From: Eleginops maclovinus
Lineage: Eukaryota; Chordata; Actinopteri; Perciformes; Eleginopidae
Length of the DNA: 64,000 bases
Direction of reading: 5' to 3'
Assembly (NCBI RefSeq): GCF_036324505.1
Contig: NC_086368.1
Span: forward strand, 62,001-126,000
Below, one piece after another: positions 22,446 to 34,521 of this stretch. The translations under genes and the position numbers were made by a program. Each line of letters begins with the position of its first letter. The first letter of the stretch is position 1. The notes below the pieces were generated by a model. That model did not search any database, was not told where the DNA came from, and saw only the letters and a list, made by a program, of their open reading frames with translations.

Positions 22446-25400
22446 TGTTGAAATTTCCTGTAGTTCACTCAAATAAGCTGAAAATGACAAAAGCGTCTTA
22501 TCACACTGAGAGAGACTGAAAATATCAAAAACGGAGTCAGTTCAATGAAAGAAAATAAAAATGACAAAAGTGTCTTATGAGAAGCTGAAAATCACAAAAT
22601 CGGCGTCAGTTCAGTGAAAATGTCTAAATCTCAAATAATGTGAATGCAACACACTATTTTTGCACGCTTTCATGTGTACTCTTGGATATTCTTGTATGTG
22701 CGTGCAATTTTGGGAAAATTAAGCACCAAAAACAAAAGTTAGAAACATGTTGGTGTGTCACGCACCAAAACTGCTTTTCTCACTGAGAGGAGATGAAAAT
22801 CACAAAAACGGCCTCAGTTCACTGACAGAAGCTGAAAATCTCAAAAACTGAGTCAGTTCACTGAAAGAAACTAAAAATGACAAAAGTGTCTTATCTCACT
22901 GCGAGAAGCTGAAAATCACAAAAACGGCGTCAGTTCACTGAAAGAAGCTAAACATGACAAACATGTCTTATCTCACTGAGAGAAGCTGAAAATCACAAAA
23001 ACGGCGTCAGTTCAGTGAAAATGTCCAAATCTCAAATAATGTAAATGCAACCCACTTCTTTTGCACGTTTTCATGTGTACTCTTGGATATTGTTGTATGT
23101 GCGTGCTGTTTTGGGAGAATTAAGCACCAAAAACAAAAGTTAGAAACATTTTGGTGTGTCACGCACCAAAAGTGCTTTTCTCACTGAGAGGAGATGAAAA
23201 TAACAAAAACGGCCTCAGTTCAATGAAAGAAGCTAAAAATGACAAATGTGTCTTATCTCACTGCGAGAAGCTGAAAATCACAAAAAAGGCCTTTGTTCAC
23301 TGAAAGAAGATGAAAATGATAAAAGTGTCTTATCTCACTGAGAGAAGCTGAACATCACAAAAACGGCGTCAGTTCAGTGAAAATGTCCAAATCTCAAATA
23401 ATGTGAATGCAACACACTACTTTAGCACGTTTTCATGTGTACTCTTGGATATTCTTGTATGTATGTGCGATTTTGGGAAAATTAAGCACCAAAAAGAAAA
23501 GTTAGAAACCTTTTGGTGTGTCATGCACCAAAAGTGCATTTCTCACTGAGAGGAGATGAAAATCACAAAAAAGGCCTCAGTTCACTGAAAGAAGCTTTTG
23601 TGTGTCACGCACTAAAATTGCTTTTCCCACTCAGAGGAGATAAAAATCACAAAAACGGAGTCAGTTCACTGAAAGAAGCTGAAAATCTCAAAAACGGAGT
23701 CAGTTCAATGAAAGAAGCTCAAAATGACAAAAGTGTCTTATCTCACTGCGAGAAGCTGAAAATCACAAAAACGGCATCAGTTCACTGAAAGAAGCTGAAA
23801 ATCACAAAAACAGAGTTACTTCAATGAAAGAAGCTAAAAATGACAAAAGTTTCTTATCTCACTGAGAGAAGCTGAAAATCACAAAAACGGCGTCAGTTCA
23901 GTGAAAATGTCCAAATCACAAGTTATGTAAGGGCAACCGACTTATTTAGCATTTTTTCATGTGTACTCTTGGATATTCATGTATCTGCAGGCTGATTTGG
24001 GAGTATTAACCACCAAAAACAAAAGTTAGAAACATTTTGGTGTGTCACTCGCTAAAACTGCTTTTCTCACTGAGTGAAGCTGAAATCACAAAAACGGCCT
24101 CAGTTCACTGAAAGAAGCTTAAAATCACAAAAGTGTCTTATCTCTGAGAGAAACTGAAAATCTCAAAAACGGAGTCAGTTCAATGAAAGAAGCTCAAAAT
24201 GACAAAAGTGTCTTATCTCACTGCGAGAAGCTGAAAATCTCAAAAACGGCATCAGTTCACTGAAAGAAGCTGAAAATCACAAAAACAGAGTTACTTCACT
24301 GAAAGAAGCTTAAAATGACAAAAGTTTCTTATCTCACTGAGAGAAGCTGAAAATATATATAAAAAACGGCGTCAGTTCACTGAAATAAGCTTAAAATCTC
24401 AAAAACAGAGTCAGTTCACTGAAACCAGCTTAAAAATGAGAAAAGTGTCTTATCTCAGTGAGAGAAGCTGAAAATCATAAAAACGGCGTCAGTTCACTGA
24501 AAAAAGCTGAAAATCTCAAAAACTGAGTCAGTTCACTGAAAGAAGCTATAGATGACAAAAGTGTCTTATCTCACTGAGAGAAGCTGAAAATCACAAAAAC
24601 GGCGTCAGTTCACTGAAAGAAGCTAAAAATGACAAAAGTGTCTTATCTCACTGAGAGGAGCTGAAAATCACAAAAACGGCGTCAGTTCACTGAAAAAAGC
24701 TGAAAATCTCAAAAACTGAGTCAGTTCACTGAAAGAAGCTATAGATGACAAAAGTGTCTTATCTCACTGAGAGAAGCTGAAAATCACAAAAACGGCGTCA
24801 GTTCAGTGAAAATGTCCAAATCTCAAATAATGTAAATGTAACCCACTTCTTTTGCACGTTTTCATGTATACTCTTGGATATTCTTGTATGTGCGTGCTGT
24901 TTTGGGAGAATTAAGCACCAAAAACAAAAGTTAGAAACATTTTGGTGTGTCACGCACCAAAACTGCTTTTCTGACTGAGAGGAGATGAAAATCTCAAAAA
25001 CGGCTTCAGTTCACTGAAAGAAGCTTAAAATGACAAAAGTGTCTTATCTCACTGAGAGGAGCTGAAAATAAAAAAAACAGAGTCCGTTCACTGAAAGAAG
25101 CTGAAAATCTCAAAAACGGAGTCATTTCACTGAGAGAAGCTGAAAATCACAAAAACTGTGTCAATTCAGTGAAAATGTCAAAAAGTATAAATGCAACCCA
25201 CTTCTTTTGTACGTTTTCATGTGAACTCTTGGAAATTCTTATATGTGCGTGCTGTTTTGGGAGAATTAAGTCCCAAAAACTAAAGTTAGAAACATGTTGG
25301 TGTGTCATGCACCAAAACTGCTTTTATGACTGAGAGGAGATGAAAATCTCAAAAACGGCCTCAGTTCAATGAAAGAAGCTTAAAATGACAAAAGTGTCTT

Positions 25401-26411
25401 ATCTCACTGAAAGAAGCTGAAAATCTCAAAAACAGAGTCAGTTCACTGAAAGAAGCTAAAAATGACAAAAGTGTCTTATCTCACTGAAAGAAGCTGAAAA
25501 TCTCAAAAACGGCGTCAGTTTACTGAAAGAAGCTAAAAATGACAAAAGTGTCTTATCTCACTGAGAAAAGCTGAAAATCACAAAAACGGCGTCAGTTCAG
25601 TGAAAGAAGCTTAAGATGACAAAAGTGTCTTATCTCACTGACAGATGCTGAAAATTACAAAAACGGAGTCAGTTCACTGAAAGAAGCTGAAAAATGACAA
25701 AAGTGTCTTATCTCACTGAGAGATGCTGAAAATCACAAAAACGGCGTCAATTCAATGAAAATGTCAAATAATATAAATGCAAACCACTTCTTTTGCACGT
25801 TTTCATGTGTACTCTTGGATATTCTTGTATGTGCGTGCTGTTTTGGGAGATTTAAGCACCAAAAATAACATCTAGAAACATTTTGGTGTGTCACGCACCA
25901 AAAGTGCTTTTCTCACTGAGAGGAGATGAAAATCTCAAAAACGGCCTCAGTTCACTGAAAGAAGCTTAAAATGACAAAAGTGTCTTATCTCACTGAGAGG
26001 AGCTGAAAATAAAAAAAAACAGAGTCCGTTCACTGAAAGAAGCTTAAAATGACAAAAGTGTCTTATCTCACTGAGAGGAGCTGAAAATCACAAAAACGGA
26101 GTCAGTTCACTGAACAAAGCTGAAAATCTCAAAAACGGAGTCAGTTCACTGAAAGAAGCTGAGAATCTCAAAAACGGCGTCAGTTCACTGAAACAAGCTG
26201 AAAATCACAAAAACGGCGTCAGTTCAGTGAAAATGTCCAAATCTCAAAGAATGTAAATGCAACCCACTTCTTTTTTCACGTTTTCATGTGTACTCTTGGA
26301 TATTCTTGTATGTACGTGCTGTTTTGGGAGAATTAAGCACCAAAAACTAAAGTTAGAAACATTTTGGTGTGTCACGCACCAAAACTGCTTTTCTCACTGA
26401 GAGGAGATGAA
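22446..26411 (+). repeat. Satellite B, main block
   Basis: About 4 kb of tandem subunits of roughly 45-60 bp. One class carries GCTGAAAATCACAAAAACGG and CGTCAGTTCACTGAAAGAAG; the other carries AATGACAAAAGTGTCTTATC and TCACTGAGAGAAG. Every few hundred bases a longer segment interrupts them: ATGTAAATGCAACCCACTTC, a CATGTGTACTCTTGGATATT motif, a GTGCGTGCTGTTTTGGGAG motif and the palindrome GGTGTGTCACGCACC. Palindromes occur near 22,750, 23,152, 23,513, 24,043, 24,943, 25,301, 25,885 and 26,362, so the array is a loose higher-order repeat with variable period. Confidence 0.93.
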
Positions 26412-29260
26412 TTTTAGGTCCCCCGTTACGTAACCATTAAGTTTGTTGATAAGGGCCCCCCCTGAAGTAAAAATTATGTTTTTTGATAAGGGTGCCCCCT
26501 TACCTAACCATTATGTTTTTTGATAAGGGTCCCCACTTTTCGTAAAAATTATGTTTTCTGACAAGGGTCCCCACTTACGTAAAAATCATGTTTTTGGATA
26601 AGGGTCCCCCCTTACGTAAAAAATATATCTTTTGATAAGTGTCCCCCTTTACCTAACAAAAATATCTTTTGATATGGGTCCCCCCTTACGTAAAAAATAG
26701 TTTTTGGATAAGGGTCCCAACTTACGTAAAAAATATTTCATTAGATGAGGGAAATACATTTTCTGATAAGGTTCCCCCCTTACCTAAAAATTATGTTTTT
26801 TGATAAGGGTCACCCCTTACGTAATAAATAGTTTTTGGATAAGGGTCCCCCCTTAAGTAAAATTTTTGTTTTTTGATAAGGGTCGCCCCTTATGAAAAAT
26901 TATGTTTTTGGATAAGTGTCCCCCCTTACGTAAAAAATATATCTTTTGATAAGCGAAATACATTTTCTCACAAGGGTCCCTCCTTACGTATAAATTATGT
27001 TTTTGATAAGGGTCCCCCCTTAGGTAAAACATAGTTTTTTGATAAAGGTCCCGCCTTACGTAAAAATTATGTTTTTTGATTAGGGTCCCCCCTTACGTAA
27101 AAAATAGTCTTTGGATAAGGGTCCCAACTTACGTAAAAATTATGTTTTTTGATAACTGTCCCCCCTTACGTAAAAAATATACCTTTTGATAAGGGTCCCC
27201 CCTTACGTAAAAAATATTTCATTAGATGAGGGAAATACATTTTCTGATAAGGGTCCCAACTTACGTAAAAATTATGTTTTTTTATAAGGGTCCCCCCTTC
27301 CGTAAAAAATATATCTTTTAATAAGGGTCCCCCCTTACGTAAAAATTATGTTTTTGGATAAGGTTCCCCCCTTACGTAAAAAATATATATTTTGATAAGG
27401 GAAATACATTTTCTCATAAGGGTCCCCCCTTACGTAAAAAATAGTTTTTTGATAAGGGTCCCCATTTACGTAACAAATATATCTTTTGATAAGGGTCCCC
27501 CCTTACGTAAAAAATAGTCTTTGGATAAGGTTCCCCACTTACTTAAAAATTATGTTTTTTGATAAGGGTCCACCCTTACATTAAACATTTTTCTTTTGAT
27601 AAGGGTCCCCCCTTCCGTAAAAAGTACATTTTTTGATAAGGGTCCCCCCTTACGTGAAACTTTTTTTTTTGATAAGTGTCCTCCCTTACGTAAAAAATAT
27701 ATCTTTTGATAAGGGTCCCCCCTTACGTAAAAAATATTCTTTCGATAAGGTTCCCCACTTACTTAAAAATTATGTTTTTTGATAAAGGTCCACCATTACA
27801 TTAAACATTTTTCTTTAGATAAGGGTCCCCCCTTACGTAAAAAGTACACTTTTTGATAAGGGTCCCCCCTTACGTAAAAAATAGTTTTTTGATAAGGGTC
27901 CAACCTTACGTAAAAAATATATCTTTTGATAATCGAAATACATTTTCTTATAAGGGTCCCCCGTTATGTAAAATTATGTTTTTTGATAAGGGTCCCCCCT
28001 TACGTAAAAAATAGTTATTTGATAAGGGTCCCCCCTTACGTAAAAATTATTTTTTTTGATAAGGGTCCCCCCTTATGTAAAAAATAGTTTTTTGATAAGG
28101 GTCCCCACTTACGTTAAAAATATATCTTTTGATAAGGGTCCCCATTTACGTAACAAATATATCTTTTGATAATGGTCCCCCCTTACGTAAAAAATAGTCT
28201 TTGGATAAGGGTCCCCCCTTACATTAATTTTTTTTCTTTTGATAAGGGTCCCCCCTTACGTTAAAAATATATTTTTTGATAAGGGTCCCCCCTTACGTAA
28301 AAAATAGTTTTTGATAAGGTTCCCCCCTTACATTAAATTTTTTTCTTTTGATAAGGGTCCCCCCTTACGTAAAAAATACATTTTTTGATAAGGGTCCCCC
28401 CTTACGTAAAAATAATGTTTTTTGATAAGGGTCCCCCCTTACGTAAAAAATAGGTTTTTGATAAGGGTCCCTCCTTACGTAAAAAATAGTTTTTGGATAA
28501 GGGTCCCCACTTACGTAAAAATTATGTTTTTTGATACGGCTCCCCCCTTACGTAAAAAATATTTCCTTAGATGAGGGAATACATTTTCTGATAAGGGTCC
28601 TCCCTTACCTAAAAATTATATCTTTTGATAAGGGAAATACATTTTCTCATAAGGGTCCCCATTTACTTAACAAATATATGTTTTGATAAGGGTCCCCCCT
28701 TACGTAGAAAATATTTCATTAGATGAGGGAAATACATTTTCTGATAAGGGTCCCCCCTTACATAAAAATTATGTTTTTTGATAAGGGTCCCCCCTTACGT
28801 AAAAAATAGTTTTTTGATAAGGGTCCCCACTTACTTAAAAATTATGACTTTTGATAAGGCTCCACCCTTACGTAAAAAAAAAATATTTTGATAAGGGTCC
28901 CCCCTTACGCAAAAAATATTTCATTAGATGAGGGAAATACATTTTCTGATAAGGGTCCCCCCCTTACGTAAATTTTTTGTTTTTTGAAAAGGGAAATACA
29001 TTTTCTCATAAGGGTCCCCCCTTACGTAAAAATTATGTTTTTGATAAGGGTCCCCCCTTACTTAAAAAAATATTTCATTAGATGAGGGAAATACATTTTC
29101 TGATAAGTATCCCCCCTTACGTAAAATTTATGTTTTTTGATAAGGTTCGCCCCTTATGAAAAATTATGTTTTCGGATAAGGGTCCCACCTTACTTAAAAA
29201 ATAGTTTTGATAAGGGTCCCCACTTACGTAAAAAATATATCTTTTGATAAGGGTCCCCCT
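26412..29260 (+). repeat. Satellite A, block 1 (37-bp family)
   Basis: Tandem monomers built on GATAAGGGTCCCCCCTTACG followed by an AT-rich linker. Linker types alternate: one with TTATGTTTTTT, one with TAGTTTTTG, one with ATATATCTTTT. A longer variant contains CATTAGATGAGGGAAATACA and TTTTCTGATAAGG. Monomers here are diverged. It joins satellite B directly at about 26,411. Confidence 0.95.
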
Positions 29261-30221
29261 CAGTGGCGGCTGGTGAAAAAAAATCTTGGTGGGGCTAGTG
29301 TGCCAACAGATTTCCCTGCCTAATCTAGCATAAGCATTCAAATGAACAGTCGGAAAATGACTACAGTTCCACAATAATAATTTAATTTCACAGTTTCCAG
29401 CTTCACAGAAAAAGTTACAATTTACAGCTATATTAGACTTTATGCTATCAAATACTATACAATACAATCAAGGGATAAATTAACAACAAGGGTATGATTT
29501 CAGCTGAATCTATACAAATCAACAGTGAGTGAGTGAATGAGTGAGTGTGGGTTGAGAAGAGAGAATGAAACAGAACTTTCCTATTAAAATGTAACATATA
29601 CAAAGAATTTAGAACCAAGTTATTTTCAAAAAAAATTACATAAACAGATTATTTTAATACCCTCCCTCAAGGAAAAATGCATTTACTTGGAGAAAACAGC
29701 ATCAGTGCCATACAGTTGTCATTGCATGTCACAGCCTGAGAGAAACAACAAAGCGTCGTCGCGCGTATTTTTTCCCCACGTAGCGTAGGACAGAGTCTGG
29801 GAGTCGCACTACGAAAAAAAACTATCGCTGGCTCCTTATGTAGCTACAGCAATCCTAAACCTTCACGCATTTTACGTAGCAGTTGGGGCTAAATTTCCAG
29901 CGCCCCGCCGCCGTTAAATTTGGCGACGTTGATAGGCCAATTATTCATAATTTCCCCCTAGCAACCATAACCGGATTGGCTGTTTAGCTGCCGGTCAGGG
30001 GCACTTTGCCGATCGCCCCATGAGAGAATGATACACTGTCTGTCAGTGGAAATTCACTGTTTAATGAGTGTTAGTTGGTGGAAATGTTGTTTAAATGATT
30101 TAAATTGCATGTAGGCACACACACTATTAAGTAAAACTGACATTGATTTAAAAAAATATTTTTTCCCCTCAACAGCTGGTGGGGCAGAGCCCCAGCGCCC
30201 CCTATGGGCCAGCCGCCTCTG
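29261..30221. mobile_element. hAT-type non-autonomous element (MITE)
   Basis: The ends CAGTGGCGGCTGG and (reversed) CAGAGGCGGCTGG form inverted repeats, and GTCCCCCT, part of the satellite A monomer, is duplicated at 29253-29260 and 30222-30229. An 8-bp duplication and CAG...CTG ends are hAT hallmarks. The 961 bp inside hold no transposase, so it depends on one supplied elsewhere. Confidence 0.93.
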
Positions 30222-30431
30222 GTCCCCCTTTAAGTAATAAATATTCTTTGATAAGGGTCCCCCTTTACGTAAAAAATAGTTTTTTGATAAGGGTCCCCCC
30301 TTACGTAAGAAATATATCTTTTGATAATGGTTCCCCCTTCATAAAAAATATTTCATTAGATGAGGGAAATACATTTTCTGATAAGGGTCCCCCCTTACGT
30401 AAAAATTATCTTTTTTTGATAAGGGTCCCCC
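30222..30431 (+). repeat. Satellite A, block 2
   Basis: Same monomers and orientation as block 1, between the hAT MITE and the BEL LTR. Confidence 0.93.
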
Positions 30432-30982
30432 TGTTCTGCCCTCCATAAGCTTTTGGTAGCTTTGCGTTTTATATGTGGGGAAATACAGCCACCTAGTGGA
30501 CAGTATTATTTACAAAGTCATGCAGGTTTTGTTTCTTTTTCATTGACGAGTTGACCTCAGTTAGAAGAGTACACGGATTCAGCCACTGCCGAAATTCCTC
30601 CTCGAAGAGCTACCTTTTCACGCGTGAGCTTTGGACATTATTAGTCTGTAAGTGTCTATCATTTGTTAGTACATTCAATGCCATGTAAATAATTAGGAAT
30701 ATACGACGAATATTAGTTTCTACATGCTCTATGATAATGTCACTTAGCTATGCTAGCTCTCGTGGTATCATGCTACCTGCTATGTACTGTGATATTATCT
30801 TCGTGAAATTTATGTATCCTTTGTTTCTGTTTGTTTTCAGTTTTACAAAAACGAATGTCCTGTATAAATACTTGCTTGGTGAACAAAGTAAACGGAAGAA
30901 AAACCAACACTTCTTGCCTCGCTTGAGTTCATCAACTTTATTTATTAGACGACAAATTGTTAGCTAGCTGTCTAGTTCTGCA
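30432..30982 (+). repeat. 5' LTR of BEL/Pao element (approximate end)
   Basis: It begins TGTTCTGCC; the end at ...TTCTGCA is my best guess. A TATA box (TATAAATA, 30863-30870) supports plus-strand transcription. No second copy in the window confirms the boundary. Confidence 0.55.
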
Positions 30983-31069
30983 AGCTAGAGAACGCAGCAC
31001 GAGGACACCATAGTAAAAAGACTACAGCGCAGCGAGTTCAAGCACAGAAGGTAGCCTTAGAAGACAACG

Positions 31070-31522
31070 ATGCTTCATGCGGGCGCAGCAGAAGGTGACG
31101 CCACCTGACAAGCACAAGGTGCTGCCGCTCTGGAGCTACTAGAAAACGGCCATGAAGCAACCCAAAATCAAGAACCATTCCGAACACCCGACTGCCGGTC
31201 ACAGGCATCTAAGAGGTCCAATGTATCCTCCGCATCGTCAGCAGCTATCAAAGCACGCGCAAAGTCAAAAGCTGCACTGGCCCAGCTAACCTTTGCAGAG
31301 AAAGAAGCAGCCATGATTAGGCAGAAAGCTGAGTTTGAAGCCAGCGCATTGAGAAACAAAGCCGAGCTCGAAGCCAGTCTCCACGTTCTCACCACTCAAA
31401 AGATGGCCGCCGCCGCTGAGGCAGAAGCTGCAGCCTATGAGGAAGAGGAGGTTGAAAGCGGGGAGAAACATGAGCCATACGTCCCGGGAAAACCTTTAAA
31501 CGCCTTAGAACGTGCAGGTAAC
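31070..31522 (+). pseudogene. gag: BEL/Pao gag, N-terminal part
   Basis: The ATG at 31070 opens a frame interrupted by TGA at 31106-31108. It then continues through a lysine/alanine/glutamate-rich, coiled-coil-like segment (LTFAEKEAAM, ALRNKAELEAS, MAAAAEAEAAAYEEEEVE). It ends at the TA target of the CACTA-like element, and the downstream half (46636-47327) is in the same register. The family forms the capsid of BEL/Pao elements. The premature stop shows the copy is defective apart from the big insertion. Confidence 0.7.
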
Positions 31523-32037
31523 TACACTCTAAACATGAATGTGTTAAAAACAACACAGCAATGAGTTCTCTTTGGGACAACACAACTTGTGTTAATGGTG
31601 ACACAGTTGATGTGTTAGTATACTGACACATAAGTTGTGTCAATATAGTGACACAAGGATGTGTAATAATGTGTCATTTTAACACAGTTATGTGTTACGT
31701 GTTAAAATACTATTTACACATTAATGTGCTCGGAATTCCATTCAACACAATTATGTGTCATTCCACAAGGTTAATCAATATGAATAAAGATGAAGATACG
31801 AGTTTTAAAAATACTTTCAAATGTTTATTTTTCAAGTCAACCTTAACATTTCCTTCAAGTAATTCATAAAAATACAATCTAGGGTTAATACAAAACATTA
31901 ACATTTTAACATGACAGTAGATCGCTTTAAAAAAGTTCATCAATTACTCAGTTACAGGAAAAGCATTCATAAAATTCATTTGAGAACACATACCAGATAA
32001 AATACACACAAGATTAACTGTAGTCCAAAAAATAAAC

Positions 32038-34521
32038 TTAAATAACTTTGTATCGGGGATTTACATATACTTTGATTCCTTTGAAAGGTTTCTGAAAATC
32101 AAGTGGTCGAAAGTCTAGCAAATCATCAGGAATTTTTACCACTTCAAAGTCTTCACTTTTCTCAACACAAAATGCATAGAAATGATCGTCAAAAAAATCT
32201 ACATGCACAATATTCACAAATGCTAGAAGGGTCCCATTGTCTACCTGAGGGAAGAGGTGAACAATTTCTCCAAACACTGGCTCATTACATTTATTTTCAA
32301 TGACTACTAGAGTCCCTGTTCTGTACGTCTGTCCCCACACACTAACAGTATGAGAGATACTCATTATCTCTGAAAAGAAATCCAGCTTTAACCTTAGAAT
32401 GTCAACAAGTTGATCACTTTTTGGTAACGATCTTAGAATAACTGGAAACGCATTTGGAACACACATTTGGTTCTCAAGTGGTTGGCCAAACCTCCAATAA
32501 TGCATTTGCTGAACCTGGTTTTTGTATGCCAGAGTCTTTGACACATTTTTAAAATTACACACAACATGTGCCTGCCTCTTCAGTGGGTTATGCTTGGCTT
32601 CGAATCTCATGCACCAAAGTCTAGATAATGGCCCAAATTGGACCATTATGCTTGGATAATGTACCATAAAATGGTGTTTAGGAATGAGGTTTTTCCCAGG
32701 ATACAACTCTTTGAACAGCCTATGATGGTCTATGATCAGCTGTTTTAAATATACAGCAAGACCTGTGCTTACAATAGGAGCAAAGATGATGTCGCATATT
32801 TCGCGTAACAATATAAACAGTTGCCAGTGTAGACTACCTGGATTAACCAAGTCTCCAAGAAGGAAAGGTAAGATCTGTAGCAAACACCACATTTGTGCTG
32901 CAGTTTGTCTGACTGCAGTCTCAGATGTCTTCAAATGTAGGATGATGCTGGGTTTGTTTTTGTCATTTGAATACCCATAGTCAAAGTTAATTATTCTGTC
33001 ATTTAACTGTTCTAGGGACAACAGTTTTTCCTCATAAATGTACTGTCTGAGTAAAAGTTTCACCTCTAAAGGTCCAACTCCCTCCAGGACATCGTGCATT
33101 ATATCAACACCCACATTTTCTGTGACATGGAAATAAGTCAGTGTATTTAAACATGAATCTTGTTTGATTCCGGTCACAGATCTTTCGTTTAAAGCAACAT
33201 GCTGTTGGTAATTTTCTTTGTTTCGCCTTTCAATATCATCTTCATCAAAAACATTTTGAGCCATGTTTTTATCAACAAGGCAAAAATGGCAAAATTTGTT
33301 CGCAGAAAAGCTTTCCAAGTAGCCACACAATGAGTGACACGCTAGGTTGTCACCTGTAAACAGGCACACCGTTCCATACAACAAGTGCAACTCTCCTTTC
33401 ATCTCAAGCTCTAAACCATGGCATTCCAAAAATCTTATATCTTCTAAAAGGGGTTCAAATATCTTAGCAAAACCGTACGTTTCTCTGTCAATTGAATTGA
33501 ACAAAAGGCAGAGATGAATGTTACCCAGGCTTGAATTGAACTTCGGTGGCAAGTTTCGTAAGGAGAAATAAACAGCGCCCATTTTGTGAATTTTGGTTTT
33601 TGAGCCCAGAGGGTTAGTCGTCTCCAGATCATCAAAATATACCTGTATCTGAAGGGCATTTGGATATTTGTTGTATAAGACATGTCTGGCAAAGTGAGCG
33701 CCATCGCAGTAGTCACGCATCTTTCCATCAGTACTCTTATGAGAGTCCAAATATAAGGACTGCATTCGCTCATTACAGAAAATGAATTTCAGAGTCTCAA
33801 GAATGGAAATATACTGAAAGGTATTAGCTGTTAGTGATTGTTTGACTAACCCACCTCTTCTAGTGGTGTCAGCTCTATGGCCTAGGAAGACCTCTGTTGG
33901 CTTCACAAGTGAGTATTCACTCTCAAAATATTTAGTCATTTTGTATGGGTTATTCAAATCATCAAAAACATTTCGAGCACTTTCAAATTCCTTCATCAGT
34001 GACAAAACACCCTCATTGTCCTCTGATATTGACAAAGTTCTCAGCATTGACATAGTAGATTGTTGAAGGCTATATGTTGTTCTGTCCAACAGTTCTTTAG
34101 TGCAAGTTATACTCCTTTGTACATCACTTAAAGTTGTATTTGAGGCAGAGTACATCTGAGCAACAAAAGTAGCTGCATAACTAGTCAGTGATGGACCTCT
34201 GTATGTGTCTGTATTTGTGGCATCATCAGTGGCCCCATCAGATACTGCAGTGTCTGATATAAGACCTGCTTCTGTGAAGTTATTTGTTGTTATGTGATCT
34301 GAAGTGTGGTCAGACAAACTGCTTGCATTATCGGATGAATGCTCTCTTGAAATATGTTTTGACAATGAATTAAGATTATGATAGGTACGCTGGCAGCCAT
34401 TTTGACTGCAGATAAGAGTATAGTTCTGACTATCAGATAAACAATGTACAATGCGGAGATGCCAGCGAAGTTTCCTGGTCTCACCAGGAACTGGCTGTTT
34501 ACACACAGGGCAAATATACAT
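32038..34521 (-). CDS. CACTA/EnSpm-type transposase, intact 827-residue frame
   Basis: Probable DDE transposase acting on the CACTA-like ends. The frame starts at ATG 34521 and has no stop for 827 residues. Two C2H2 zinc fingers open the protein (C4, C7, H21, H26 and C38, C43, H56, H61). A Ser/Thr/Asp-rich linker follows to about residue 110. The catalytic region shows YFDDLE with NPLGS (D297/298), FTGDN (D391), CHFC (C411, C414), DIMHDVLEG (D473, H476) and RFEAKH (E641). The set D, D, CxxC, DxxH, E is the CMC (CACTA/Mirage/Chapaev) pattern; which of the adjacent acids is catalytic is my inference. The start lies 11 bases downstream of the SAMD3-like stop codon. The frame is undamaged although the host element is full of insertions, so decay has been slight or selection recent. 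Confidence 0.85.
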   Translation of the reverse strand: MYICPVCKQPVPGETRKLRWHLRIVHCLSDSQNYTLICSQNGCQRTYHNLNSLSKHISREHSSDNASSLSDHTSDHITTNNFTEAGLISDTAVSDGATDDATNTDTYRGPSLTSYAATFVAQMYSASNTTLSDVQRSITCTKELLDRTTYSLQQSTMSMLRTLSISEDNEGVLSLMKEFESARNVFDDLNNPYKMTKYFESEYSLVKPTEVFLGHRADTTRRGGLVKQSLTANTFQYISILETLKFIFCNERMQSLYLDSHKSTDGKMRDYCDGAHFARHVLYNKYPNALQIQVYFDDLETTNPLGSKTKIHKMGAVYFSLRNLPPKFNSSLGNIHLCLLFNSIDRETYGFAKIFEPLLEDIRFLECHGLELEMKGELHLLYGTVCLFTGDNLACHSLCGYLESFSANKFCHFCLVDKNMAQNVFDEDDIERRNKENYQQHVALNERSVTGIKQDSCLNTLTYFHVTENVGVDIMHDVLEGVGPLEVKLLLRQYIYEEKLLSLEQLNDRIINFDYGYSNDKNKPSIILHLKTSETAVRQTAAQMWCLLQILPFLLGDLVNPGSLHWQLFILLREICDIIFAPIVSTGLAVYLKQLIIDHHRLFKELYPGKNLIPKHHFMVHYPSIMVQFGPLSRLWCMRFEAKHNPLKRQAHVVCNFKNVSKTLAYKNQVQQMHYWRFGQPLENQMCVPNAFPVILRSLPKSDQLVDILRLKLDFFSEIMSISHTVSVWGQTYRTGTLVVIENKCNEPVFGEIVHLFPQVDNGTLLAFVNIVHVDFFDDHFYAFCVEKSEDFEVVKIPDDLLDFRPLDFQKPFKGIKVYVNPRYKVI

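Noticed and set aside
30179..30448. Plus-strand frame with repeated IRVPPYVK-type motifs
   Set aside because: These are translated satellite A monomers, not a repeat protein. The same applies to frames at 23,513, 29,117, 47,170 and 57.7-62.4 kb.
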